Shown here piece by piece: positions 1 through 11,690 of a stretch of 64,000 bases of DNA. The stretch is taken from positions 71,175,839 through 71,239,838 of the forward strand of contig OX344761.1 of NCBI GenBank assembly GCA_947034895.1. Direction: 5' to 3'. The position numbers and the translations under genes are program-made. Below the pieces are notes generated by a model. The model saw nothing but the letters and a program-made list of their open reading frames with translations, did not search any database and was not told the DNA's origin. Source of the stretch: Rhytidiadelphus loreus. Taxonomy: Eukaryota > Streptophyta > Bryopsida > Hypnales > Hylocomiaceae. Positions within the stretch are counted from its first letter, which is position 1; each line of letters begins with the position of its first letter.

Positions 1-24
1 TCAAGGAAGGAAAAAGGTTCTGCT

Positions 25-940
25 TTGCCTAGACAACAAGGTGTTACAAGGGACATTACTCGGAGCCGTCCCAAGCCTGCCACCACTGTTGCAAATGCAA
101 ACCCAATACCAAATCTTGTTCTGGTTTTAGTTCCTGCATTGGTGACGGAGGTGGAGATCCAACAAACAATTCACGACGTGATATCACCAGAGATGGAAGA
201 GGCTGAGCCTTACACATGACCAACATCTCGTCCTAAAGTAAAAACAAAGCGAAATAAACAATCTATTGTAGGTGAAACTATAGGTTCTTTGGTAGATGAG
301 GTGGAGAGAAGAGTTCGAAGACGTCTATCAAGACCATCAGAATCCTTGACTCATGAAACTCTAAGTGGCTCAAATTGGGAGCTCTCTGCCGAATTTTCAA
401 ATGTGTCTACGGAGCAAGCTGAGAGGTCAGTTGTGAAGAAAGTGAATGGAAATTGGATTGTGAATTCAGCTACCATTCCTTTTGATCCCAAAAAAGTTCT
501 CATAAAAATCATTGTCCCATGGATTCCAAGAAAGAAGAGAAATCCATCCACAAAGTTCAAATGAAGACATAGTTGAAGGCTGAAGTAGATGCCAATCGAA
601 AGTTCAAGGAGGCATCTTCATACATGTTCATCTTCAGAAAGGACAAATATTTTGAACTAGATGTTGGGGATATGGTCAATGTTGATGAAACATCAGGGAT
701 AATTTTTAGGCCACTTGAAGATAAAAGTGTAGAGGTGGTGCTAAAGTGGATGGTGAAAGTCAACTTCAACAAACAAATATTAACTGTGATGCCAAACACC
801 AAAGAGAGGCCGACATGTTGGAAGCAGTGCATTGAAGCAGGTCCATTCAAAATCATCAATGGTCAACACACATGGAAAGCCGCAAAAGACATTATTTAAG
901 GAATTGCAAAAGATATTACTTGCGAAGATCCATCGATTGT
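25..940 (+). pseudogene. Broken coding remnant with ParB-like motif
   Basis: Three open stretches in the same direction (25-219, 289-564, 573-899) are separated by stops and a frame change, so this is not one intact gene. The third has no ATG at its beginning: its frame opens after a TAG at 570-572. It encodes a compact, evenly composed stretch ending in INGQHTWKAAKDI. The (V/I)-(I/N/D)-G-Q-H-x-x-x-A-A pattern is the signature of ParB/sulfiredoxin-like N-terminal domains, with I-N-G-Q-H in the right place near the C-terminus. The first two stretches are basic and Ser/Pro-rich and resemble nothing I know. The family call rests on one short motif. A decayed transposon-borne gene, or the 3' end of a host gene starting outside the window, are both possible. 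Confidence 0.35.
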
Positions 941-3870
941 TGAATGAGTAAAACGTTGGACCTGCGAGATTGTATGGTCCACAAGCAAAGACCATTTGCA
1001 TGCGCTATCATGCAAGTGCAACGACGGGAACGTGGAGGGACCTTACTTCTCTTCAATTCGGGCTATTGTGAGACTTTTAACACTAAATTTTGTTCATTTT
1101 TGCAATTATTGTGTGAATGTGGTTAAATTTGAGAAGGATAATTTAAAATGAGTGGAAATGAATTAAATTTGTTGATTTTATTTTGAATGAATGAAATTAA
1201 AATTAAGTTAAGTTAGTTATAGTTGGGAGGTTCTCTCATGTCTTTTCAAATCTTAAATTTGGTTTAAGTGTTTCTTCTTCTTCCATTTTCTCTCTCTTGC
1301 ATTTTTTGTTTTTCATGTGTTATTGTGTGAATTATTGTACCTTCTTGAGTGTTCATAGCTTGAGCTTAGGCTAAGTAATTTTGTATGATTTTTAATATCT
1401 TTGCTGTGAGGGCAATTGTGTGTGTATGTGTTAAATTATTAAGTGTGTTTGATAATTTTATAATTGGAAGTGAAGTTTAGAGAGTAATTGAAAATTTATT
1501 AATTATTGTAAGGATAATTTTTGGGTTATCACTTGTCATTCTTTGAGTATTAAATGTGAAGGATAATACAATTTAATTTAATTGGAGCCTTATTGTTGAG
1601 AGATAACCGAGAGGATTAATTTATAAAATTATTATTATCATCTTTGCCTAGGGAATTGGAAGAGATAATTATTGATTAATGTCTTAGAGTGTAAAGAGAA
1701 ATTTTATAAATTCTTAAAGAATTAATTGTTCATTTTTAATGAATTATGTTGTGAGAACACTTATTGTAATCCTTGTAGTTTTTCTTGATAGAATTGAGTG
1801 ATTCAAATAATTTCTTTAAGTGGAGAATTAAATTGTACTTTGATTGTAGAAGCAATTTAAGAGTGTGAATATTTAATTAATTAACATGGTATTTTGTGAA
1901 TTAAAGAAAAAGCCGGTTGGCCAATTGTTTATAGTAATTAGTTTTTAATATTTATTGCTGAGAGATTAAATGTGAGTAATTTAGAAGACATATACATTTG
2001 ATTTTTCTTGGAGAGAATAACTGTGGAGCATTGTATGATAAATTTTGAGAGTTTTATATTTAATTATTAAGAAGCAAACTCCGAGAGAAATTGTAAGGAA
2101 AATTAATTGCATATTCAATTAAAAGTGTGAAGAGAATTAAATTAATTTGAAGCATTATTGCCAAGAGGTTGTGAGAATAATAAATTAATCATTATGAATA
2201 AATTGGTATAAATATAGAATTACAATATGTGAAGATGAAGTGAAGAATCTTACCGGTCCTTCGGGACTAGTAGACTTAGATTGTATAATTAAATGAAGAA
2301 AAACTTTAAATATAAGTATTGAGCCGGTTACAAAAGACCATTGATGAAACGACTATTGTTATGATAAATTGATTTTGCACATAAAAAGATTATTGAATAT
2401 TGAATATTGAATAACCATGCTACTTAACTTGACTATTGAAAAGATCACATTGAATATCCGACTATTGATTTTGTCAATTGCTTAAGTATATTAGTGTTTA
2501 ATATTTGCTATGTGGTTGAAATTGCAGTGAAGACCAAGAACTATGTTGTGAATAGAATCCATATCACAACTAGTTATAGATTTTGGCAATTTAGAAATTG
2601 TTAATGTTATAGTGGTAGCATCCCACAAGAGATCCATTTAGCTTTGAACTTTTGCATTTTAAATTAGGAGTTATTTTCAAAACTATGAAATAGTTTATTA
2701 TATTTCATGTGTAGTTTTTTGCATTTGCATCTAAGTCAAATTACTGCAAGTTATTTTAACTTCCAACTCTTCATAGAAAGTTGATACATTCCTTTGTGTA
2801 CACTTTACCTTGTGGTTATACAATTTTAAATTTAAATAAAATGTGATTTGTCTTGTATGTGTAGTTCGACTATCAAATTGTGACTATTGAAAAGAGACTA
2901 TTGATTGATTACTTGTTAAAATTGATTATTGAAAAATGATTATTGCTAAATGACAATTGAAATAAGTACTAACATTGTGGCTATTGTTTAACGATGATTG
3001 AAAAATGACAATTGAATTTGATTATTGATTCTCATCTATTTACTTTGACTTTGTTGGAAAAGATAGATTTACAGACATAGTGGGATAAAACCTAGAAATT
3101 ACTAATTGACGGTTTACTAGTGTGAGGAGAATAGAAATAAGCTATTTATCCCAACTCTACTAACATGACTTGTGGTAACAAATAATATGTTTGGAATTTA
3201 AAGGAAGAGAGATTTACCTACAAAGTGACATTAGCTAATTAAAACACTAAGCTAATTTGAGCTTTCCCCCTTAAACGAACCTTTTTGGAATTGCCTTGGT
3301 TTTGTCTTAACAAAAATCTATACTACAGCTATCATTATACATTGCCGCCATCTATGGATCAATGTTGGACGACCCGCACAATGCAGAAAGAACATGAAGG
3401 CAGTGGAGCATGATGATAGGCTCAAAAAATATGAGGTGTTTTTACCTTCCTATATATAATTAGACCATATGGTTTGGAATCATTTACACATTTTGTAGTC
3501 AAATGGACGATTTTTTATATTGTATCATTACTTATCTAGTCTAATTTGAAATTTAAATGCCTGATGTCTATCAACTTTTAAGATACTTTAGACCATGTGG
3601 CCTAAAGTATTAAACAATATTTCTTAAAAAACACCAAGTCATTGGCTCCAATGCATGTTTAGGATTTTAAAGAGAAGGCAATGCAAAGCTTGGAATCTAC
3701 TGGAAGTATGAAGCAAGTTGACGATTTGAACTCCAAGAGTATCCAAGACTTTGACAATATGGGTGATGTCCCTTACAATACTTTCTATTTACTTATAAAG
3801 AAGAAGCAACAAAGAAGAAGCAACAATAGGTAAGAACTAAGAGACAACAAAAGGTAAGGAAGAAGAGTCA
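941..3870. other. Gene-free AT-rich DNA
   Basis: No frame of convincing length or composition is present on either strand. The stretch is dominated by AAATT/TTAATT runs. From about 2,400 to 3,030 it is enriched in short ATTGA-type words (ACTATTGA, GATTATTGA, GACAATTGA) without a clear repeat period. I see no RNA gene, LTR pair or terminal inverted repeats. Confidence 0.6.
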
Positions 3871-3875
3871 AAAGA

Positions 3876-4030
3876 AGTAGTGGCTAGGGTTTCAAAACCC
3901 TAAAAAAATAATGGCTAGGATTTCAAAACCCTAAAAAGTGGTGGCTAGGGTTTCAAAACCCTAAAAAAATGACGGCTAGGATTTCAAAACCCTTAAAAAG
4001 TGGTGATAAGGTTTCAAAATTTTAAACAAT
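3876..4030. repeat. Tandem palindromic telobox repeats
   Basis: About five head-to-tail units of roughly 31 bp, each built around TAGGGTTTCAAAACCCTA. Each unit therefore holds a telobox-like TAGGGTTT and its reverse complement AAACCCTA, making a small perfect or near-perfect palindrome. Units alternate between GGCTAGGGTTT and GGCTAGGATTT, and the last one or two are more degenerate. They lie just upstream of the CACTA-like remnant and may be subterminal repeats of that element, a type of repeat known for CACTA transposons. That link is inference. Confidence 0.7.
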
Positions 4031-4360
4031 GGCTTGTCTATATTTTTTTGATTGCCCATGTTTTTTTTAGGTTACCCCAAAACAAAAAAAATGTTACTAC
4101 CATGAAAATATGACTAATAATATAACTCAATGTTCTCAAACAAATTCCCTACCGTTCCCTATGAAATACTTTGGTGTTCCCAACGGACATATAATATACG
4201 CCTGTGAAGTACAAGTTAAGGTCCAAAAATGATTGGCAGTCATATTTTACAGTCATATTTCTCCCTAAAGTATTGACCTCCAAGAATATGACTGCAAGTA
4301 GTCACTAGTCATCCTCAATCATATTTTTGCAGTCATAAAACATTGTCATTGTTGTAGTGT

Positions 4361-5030
4361 GTGCAACATGAAGGGAAAAGGGAAGAAGAAGAGGTGGTTG
4401 CAATAGAAGATGAGGGTATTTCATCCGAAGAAGAAGATGACATTTCCATGCATTTGCAATTGAAGAAGAAGAAGAAATTCCATTGGAAGAAGATGAAATT
4501 CTATTGGAAGAAGATGCAATGTCATTGGAAGAAGAAGAGGATATGATTTTGGTAGAGGAAAACAATGCTTTTGCAACTGATGAAGGGACCCAATTTAGTA
4601 CATTATAAAAAATAATGCAATCAAAAGTAGTAGAAATCCAAAGGTTGTGTGATTCTCATGGATGCTCTCAAGCTATGCAAGAGGACCTACTACATACAAT
4701 GTTTAGTACATTGGGACAGAGTAATGAAAATGTTCAACCTTGGAGGAGCGCACATTTGGTAATGTATTTAGAAACATGCCAACTACATAGAAAGGAGAGT
4801 TGACGGGGGAGGGGGCAATTCCATCATCTTGGAAGAAATTGATGAGTGTATACAAAAAAGAAGGTATGATTGGACCACAACGTTGGAGACTGTGTATAAG
4901 AAGTAACGATTGTGTTCACAAGCTTTTCATCTTACCACCCAATGTTGATGACAATTGCACTATAATGAGTGATAAATTGTGCAATTGTAATCCTTCAAAC
5001 CAAGTCATGAAACGTAATTGTCCCCAATGC
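4361..5030 (+). repeat. Left arm of 670-bp foldback
   Basis: This segment recurs in reverse complement at 5384-6053 with only a handful of differences seen by eye, for example CAAGTCATG against CGAGTCATG. The two arms are separated by 353 bp. The arm holds the acidic leader (repeats of the LEED type) and the first cysteine block of the transposase-like frame. A TAA near 4608 and a frame change near 4800 are shared by both arms, so the damage predates the duplication. Confidence 0.9.
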
Positions 5031-5135
5031 TCTGACAAATGTACAATGTGTACAAATAGGTTGAAGAAAGATACAATGACATTTGACTACTTACCAATGA
5101 TTGCAATATTCCATCTTTTGATGAGTACAAATTAG
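4615..5135 (+). pseudogene. TNP2-like transposase fragment
   Basis: Two adjoining frames (4615-4803 and 4800-5135, overlapping with a frame change) encode a block with C-N-C, C-P-Q-C and C-T-M-C motifs, followed by TMTFDYLPMIAIFHLL. This layout resembles the cysteine motif and the F-x-Y-x-P-(L/M)-I stretch of plant TNP2 transposases. Downstream, 5148-5498 stays open in the same direction and contains DFWNPAWKWELP. The frames are broken by stops, so no functional transposase can be made. The assignment is by motif memory only, and the similarity is modest. Confidence 0.4.
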
Positions 5136-5383
5136 TAAATTGCAAGAATGCTTACTATGTGGGGACAAAAATCAAGTTGGATTGGAAAAATCAAAATTGA
5201 AGCACCCAATCATGTGAAAGAATTTTGGCATGGGCAAGAGTTGAAAATATACCAAGACTTTTGGAACCCAGCTTGGAAGTGGGAACTACCCATTTTATGT
5301 TTGACTCCAGGATGCAAGATTGCTTATCCAGCATTTCCTGAAAAGTACCAAACTCTTGACATTGGAAACCTTCCGGGTTTTCC

Positions 5384-6053
5384 GCATTGGGGACAATTAC
5401 GTTTCATGACTCGGTTTGAAGGATTACAATTGCACAATTTATCACTCATTATAGTGCAATTGTCATCAACATTGGGTGGTAAGATGAAAAGCTTGTGAAC
5501 ACAATCGTTACTTCTTATACACAGTCTCCAACGTTGTGGTCCAATCATACCTTCTTTTTTGTATACACTCATCAATTTCTTCCAAGATGATGGAATTGCC
5601 CCCTCCCCCGTCAACTCTCCTTTCTATGTAGTTGGCATGTTTCTAAATACATTACCAAATGTGCGCTCCTCCAAGGTTGAACATTTTCATTACTCTGTCC
5701 CAATGTACTAAACATTGTATGTAGTAGGTCCTCTTGCATAGCTTGAGAGCATCCATGAGAATCACACAACCTTTGGATTTCTACTACTTTTGATTGCATT
5801 ATTTTTTATAATGTACTAAATTGGGTCCCTTCATCAGTTGCAAAAGCATTGTTTTCCTCTACCAAAATCATATCCTCTTCTTCTTCCAATGACATTGCAT
5901 CTTCTTCCAATAGAATTTCATCTTCTTCCAATGGAATTTCTTCTTCTTCTTCAATTGCAAATGCATGGAAATGTCATCTTCTTCTTCGGATGAAATACCC
6001 TCATCTTCTATTGCAACCACCTCTTCTTCTTCCCTTTCCCCTTCATGTTGCAC
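5384..6053 (-). repeat. Right arm of 670-bp foldback
   Basis: Reverse-complement copy of 4361-5030. Outward from the arm the minus-strand frame stays open to 6281 with valine/acidic repeats of the VGQDVG and VEQDLEVDV type, so this arm carries more of the original leader than the left arm. Inward, the two arms diverge directly after the CPQC motif. Transcription across both arms would give a long nearly perfect hairpin. Confidence 0.9.
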
Positions 6054-6837
6054 ATACCCTCTTTCTTCTTGAACTAGTGTTTCAATCATTACTTCTTCTT
6101 CTCCATGAACTCCATGAACTCTTGTATGTTGATCCAATATAGCTTCATTACTTTCATCCAACACAACCCCAACAATTTCCTCTATATCAACTTCAATACT
6201 ATGTTGTACATCAACCTCCAAATCTTGCTCTACATAAATCCCAACATCTTGCCCTACATTGACTCCAATACCTTGTTGCATATGAATCCCAACATCTTGT
6301 TCTACAACAACCTCAACAAACAGTTCTTCTGCAACTTGAATACCCTCAATTATATTCAGTCTTTTCTTTTTATCGTGTGATTTAGTTGTTCGTTTTTCAA
6401 TTATTTTTCCATTAGGTGTTTAAGGAGTAACGCATTTCTTTTAATCACATCGTATCTTCAATTTTGGAACACGAATATCCATATCTTAAAGAATTAGATC
6501 CAATAATAACAAAATATAAATGAAATCACCCAATCACAAGATTGAACCTTTATAAATATAGACAAATATAGACAAATTGTAGGTAGCAAAGGCAAAAAAT
6601 ATTTTCAACTGTTCTTCAAACCCTTTTTATATACATCTGTTTAAAAGTGAAAGTAACATTTTACTTTGTTGTTTTACCTTGTCCAAAAGTAAAAACAAAC
6701 TTCATTATAGTTCTTTCTATTTTTTTAAAGTAAAATTAAAAAATGTTTATTGATATTTTGTATACATCTCAAGGGGGGGATCACTTAGGGTGTCCATTAG
6801 AAACCATGTGTGAACAAAACTTTGGACTATTGAATTG

Positions 6838-7398
6838 TTCAAGGAGATCTCACGAACACAATGTACTAAAGATGTTGAAAATATTTGTGATGTTGTTAAA
6901 AAAGCTCGCCCTCGTGAAATGAGGCTTGAACGGTGACCGTATAAGCCCGTTGAAACTCATACCCACTACGTGCCTGAAGATCTCAAGTTGTATGTCATGT
7001 GGGTTGTACCCTTTGTATTGCGTACATGTAGACAAAGAATTAAATTCGAATATACAAAAATTGGACTTCTATTCAATGACATTGCACACCACCTTTTCAA
7101 TTATACGAGGGATAGTGGTTGGACAAGAGAGCAAGTTGAAATGGCCTTGAACTTGTTTAAACATTGGCGTGTAATATCGGAGGATGCATTCGGTCCAAAT
7201 TCGAGTCCCTTGAAGCATGTAGCAGGAGCTGGGCATCTTTTGCAAGATATCAAGCGTTTTGGACATTCAGATGTCTACTGGTGTTTTCCTCATGAGCGAG
7301 AAGTACAAAAGTATTTGGACATTAGCACAAACCACAAGGGGGACGGTGGAAAAAACCTTCATTGTATTTTATGCAAGAAAACTCTTTCAAGAAGTTAA
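6838..7398 (+). pseudogene. DUF4218-like transposon protein fragment
   Basis: One continuous reading frame with a single in-frame TGA around 6935; the stretch after it is open to 7398. It contains a charged leader (KKARPREMRLER), a helical segment, and then DIKRFGHSDVYWCFPHERE. The pattern (R-x-G-x-x-x-x-Y-W-C-F-x-x-E-R, with a later T-N-x-K) is the hallmark of the C-terminal region of CACTA/TNP2-type transposases (DUF4218 neighbourhood). It lies downstream of the TNP2-like fragment, as expected. The internal stop and missing continuity show it is non-functional. Confidence 0.5.
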
Positions 7399-7608
7399 TG
7401 TACAAATTGGTCACAAAATTGATGTTTTATTTGTTCAACAAAGAGTGTTGAGAGCAACAATCGTATGACATGCTACAACCAACATGAACAATGTGCACTA
7501 CATTGTGGATCTATTGAAGAAGCAAAAGAATTGAATCTATTGATGAAAAAGGCACCTAAGTGTGTGTGTGCACAAATGTTGAGTAAAAAGGGAATCCGCA
7601 TAGGCTGA

Positions 7609-8186
7609 TTGGATAATGCTAACATAGAACTTGCTGAAGAACCCGACGTGGAAAAGTATATAAGGACATACTATCAATGGAGAGATAGAGAAATTTTAGT
7701 TGACACAAGCACTAAGAAGATTATGTTTAACAGAGCAGTCTACAAAATTGGAGATGATGTGGTTGTCACTAGAGATGATCATCTGCTAGGGCCCCCATGG
7801 AAGGGTAGAATCAAGGAATTCATTTTTCATCATACCAATGAAGAAGTTAGAGTGCACTTTGAGCTAACTATTATAAATTACAACAAACTTGGATTGCAAC
7901 AACACGTCAATATAAGGATGACATAGATGAATTGACTGGCATGAATGTGGTGGAAACTGATACCTTCTATCCATTTGATGAGACAAGCATAAAATCATTG
8001 CAATTGATTCAACAAAAATTCATGAGAGTTGACATCAGTAGAAGCCGTGCTATAGCCTACAAAATGTATAGGGCCAAAAGAAAAAGTACGTTAGCGTTGA
8101 ATTTATTTAGAAACAAGAAGAATATAGATTCATGTCCTCCACTAGTCAATAGAATGATTAATTTTCTTAGGATTCCTACGATGTAG
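7609..8186 (+). pseudogene. C-terminal block of CACTA-like protein
   Basis: Two close frames (7609-7926 and 7932-8186, different phase) follow the DUF4218-like block. The first includes YKIGDDVVVTRDDH and WKGRIKEFIFHH, a pattern seen in BAH-like or DUF4216-like modules (I/V-G-D-x-V, then W-x-G-x-I). The second is a basic tail without recognisable motifs. The position fits the last part of a transposon gene. I would not assign a function beyond that, and a host-gene origin cannot be excluded. Confidence 0.35.
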
Positions 8187-8189
8187 CCC

Positions 8190-11100
8190 CTCTTTTCAAT
8201 TGTTGTAATTCTTGGGACAATTGTTAAGTTATGCGGTACAAAATGGTTTCAAATGTCAATATTTCTTATAGAGTTCTTGAATGTAATATTTTGCAATGGA
8301 ATACCTTTTTTTAATGTATTGTACAATTTAATAACTAAAGGTCACATAGTTATGAGTGTTTTTGTAATTCAAAGAAAAATTGGAATGAAATGGTTTTCAA
8401 AAGTTTAATTCACTGTGTAAACATTTTGATACCTATGAATGAAATATTGTATATTGAAAAAGAATTCCTGACCTCCCTCGAAACATATCTATCTGATTGA
8501 GTTTAGTAAATTCATGACCAATTGTTTTGAATAAAATATTTTGTGAAACCATAAACGTTGACTAGGAAAATTCACCAAGAATGAAAAATCGCTTTTTTGA
8601 AACATAAATTCGGTATCCTTGATTGGAGTTGCATAAGAATTAGAAGTTATTTTTTCAAGATTACAAATCCCAATTCTTTGTTGTAAAATGCAATAAAAAT
8701 TGAATGGCAAAATCGCGAGTTTGCTAATGAGTTAAACCCTATGTACAATGGTTCTCATAAGTACTTATAGTCTCATAGAGATGAAAGCTTTAAAAAATAA
8801 AAATTTGAAATTGACTTCCAAGATTTATGAGTAAATGGAAAGTATTATAAAAATTCAATTTTTTTGGAATTGAATCTTTATTTACAAGAAAATATAGTAA
8901 GTTGAAAAAAGTAGAGAATGTTTAAAAAAATTAATTGTTAAAAAATCAGTTATGGAATTGAAAAATGCCAATCCCAATGGTTGTAATGTTAAAGTACACA
9001 ATATACATAGTATGATTTTTTTCCGAGAATATTGAAACATGAATTAAATGAAGCACAATTTAAAATTGATTTAAGAGTAGGATGTTCTCTAATTGTTAGC
9101 AGACTATAACCCTCCATAACTTTCATCTCAAAAATCAAATTGGAATGATTCAAAGCTTTCTATATCTATATAAATCTAGGAAATCCATTTCAATTTTATC
9201 TTTTTACAAAAGCATTTTATTCTTGATGTGCTTGGATTGTCTAGTCTAAGAAAAAACTACGTATCATACAATAATTTTTTCACCATGTAGTAAGAAGTCA
9301 TGAAGTTGTTAGGCCTTGAAGGTAGTACTCTTTGGGCACATGTTGTGTGAAATTTTTTTAGAATGAAAATAAAAAATCCATTCATAGTGAGCTACACGAG
9401 AGTGTTATGGTTAATTTTCAGAATATCTTGTTAAACATGTAGTTAAAGGTTTTTAAGATTATATTTTATATTTGATTGGAGTTTTCTTCATTTTTGTCTT
9501 AGGAAATTCACAATAATTTCAAGTCTTTCCAACTAAGTTTGAAAATAATTTGACTTATAAATATAGTGGACATATATGATGATGTGACATCATTTTTGAG
9601 AAATGAATATAAGAATTTGCATTTATATGCAAATCATCTTGGTACAATTTTGTTGCGGTGTGAGTAGTTCTGTTTTTCATATAATTAGGAAACATTAGAA
9701 CTAATTTTCAAATTTTTTAAGTCAATAAAACTTTGTAATGCACTAATTGGCATATTGGAGTATGAGAGATTTTGTGCTTATTACAAATAGAAAGTAGTAT
9801 GCAACGACTTTATTTTGTGGCATTTGGACATGCAATGTAAAAGTCATAGTTTTAAAAAAATACAAATAATTGTATTGAATTTTTTTATTTTAAAGAATAT
9901 GTGATTTGTACATCTTAAGTCCAAACTCCCAAGAATAAACAATTGGTATGCACCAAGGCCCGCAAACTCAATTTAAGGGCAAGAAAGGCTTTGTTGTGTG
10001 GAAATTGGTCAATGATTTTTTGGGGGACATTATACTACTAGATTGCACCAATAAAAAATTATTTGGTTAAGAAATGGCAACAATTCATAAAGTCCTATGT
10101 CATAAACTTTATAAAAAAATCTTGGATGAAATCACCAAATGGTAGATGATAACAAAATTATGTACAAATAATACGTGTTAATGTAATAATTCTATCCAAT
10201 ATGTGGATGACTGTTGAAATTTGAAGGACCACTATAACATTTTATATTGCCAATTTGGCACTTCATTATTAGTTTAATGGCTCTCAATCAAAGAGAAGGG
10301 TTTGCAACGAGTTTGAAGGAATCAAAGCTAACGTAACAAAACCATTACGACCCCTTTGAAAAATTATCCTCCTTTGGTTATGAAGAGCCATAATTGATTA
10401 CTTTGAATTCATTAGCCTTTGGGAAAAAAATCAGTAAAGAATATATTATTTGGAAATATGTTTTTTCAAAATTATCTATAAAATACTAAAAGTGAATGAG
10501 TAGTAGGCACTTGTAAATGTCCTTGAACTTGTGCAAAAACATTTTTTCAACAAATATGAATTGTTGGAATGAGAGCCCGTCAATATTAGAAAAGGTTCAC
10601 TTTAATTTCAAAAAGAATTTTCATTATACTTACTAAGAACTCTTAGGAAAATATTTACTTGTATGAAAAATTGCTTGTCAACAATAAGTTCGATTAACCC
10701 TTTAAGGACAAAGGGGTGACCTTGTAAATCATTCCTTTTCATTACCGTGTGAATCATGGGTTTTTAGAAATAGCAAAAGCACTCATTGGAAGTCAAACTA
10801 GTGTAGAAAACCTCCCCTTTTCACAACAAAATTTTGAAGATGAATAGTTGCACTTTGTCCTACTACAAGAATTCCTTGTCATCCATCAAATGCCAAATGT
10901 CCTCCTTGACGTTTAAGAGTTAAACTATGAAGAGTACAAAAAATTGTTCAAATTTTTTGAATTTCTATATATATCAATGACAAAGCAAGTGTATTTTTTA
11001 TACCACAAATTTAGGTCACAAATTGTAATCCCATAATTCACTCTAACAATAGTTTGAAGTAAAAAGAAACGTTTTTAGAGGCGCTACCTTTTGCAACAAA

Positions 11101-11690
11101 AAAGAAATTGAAGGTGAAAGGTTCCTTCCTCAATACTGAGATTCAGAAGGCGCTCCTGGTACACGCTGCTCACTCGCTGGTACACACCTCAAAGGCACCC
11201 CCTAGTATTTCAACGACTCAATTACAAGACCCCCATTGGTCCCACAGGGAGTGGTGTGTCAAAATACATGCCTATTCAAAAGAACGGGGAGGTGATGGTC
11301 TCCTTGTGCGAGCAAGCGCTCCAGATTTCTACAATTAGTCATCATTGATCCTAGTTTAGAGGTTGCTTTTTCTTACTTGGTTAGCGACGAATTCAATTGT
11401 AATTGCATGCTCACATTATTGGCCAAAGTGAGCATGGCTTACGATTCCTTCAGAATTAATTTTTTCTAAAGTCTAAGTGCATACACAATTAACAAGTCAA
11501 TAATTGAAGGCCAATGAATGATTTCAGTTAACTTTTCACATATTAGAAACTAAACTAATGAAACTACTAGGGGGCGCCATGTCGCCATTACTACAACAAA
11601 GTGTTCTGCACGTTGCCAGCTGCAGCTACAACGAACTCGAACACAACTTCGTCCAAGCGATCCAAACTCTTCTTATTCCACTGCTTGACA
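8190..11690. other. Gene-free AT-rich stretch
   Basis: No credible coding region is visible on either strand. A short open frame at 11108-11338 is unsupported: no splice context and no known motif. The one structured item is a 230-bp element at 10694-10923, annotated separately. Confidence 0.55.
10694..10923. mobile_element. Putative 230-bp MITE, copy 1
   Basis: Begins TTAACCCTTTAAGG and ends TTTAAGAGTTAA, giving imperfect terminal inverted repeats. An inverted relative lies at about 50744-50959 and shares CCAAATGTCC/GGACATTTGG, ATGATTTCC/GGAATGATT and GACTTCCAATGAG-type words in the same order. Two copies with matching ends support a small non-autonomous DNA element. The superfamily is not determinable. 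Confidence 0.5.

Larger units (their letters stand above)
4361..8190 (+). mobile_element. Decayed CACTA (En/Spm)-type transposon
   Basis: Several broken plus-strand coding blocks lie in an order compatible with a CACTA transposase: an acidic leader, a cysteine-bearing TNP2-like part (4615-5135), a DUF4218-like block (about 6838-7398) and a C-terminal block (7609-8186). Stops and frame changes separate them, so the element is dead. An inverted duplicate of the first block (5384-6053) interrupts the element. I could not find CACTA termini or a 3-bp target duplication, so the outer boundaries are approximate. The DUF4218-like part is the best evidence for the class; the TNP2 assignment of the first part is weaker. 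Confidence 0.5.

Noticed and set aside
1..4000. LTR retrotransposon
   Set aside because: No LTR pair, primer-binding site, polypurine tract, reverse transcriptase or integrase motifs could be seen.
4305..4565. Ser-rich (SSSSND) and Lys/Trp-rich (FHWKKM) open frames, also at 5849-6281
   Set aside because: They are other-frame readings of GAAGAA/TTCTTC-rich DNA whose sensible frame is the acidic LEED-repeat leader of the transposon protein.
11108..11338. 76-residue plus-strand frame
   Set aside because: No motif, no splice or promoter context, and part of it resembles the non-coding tail of the A/C duplication.
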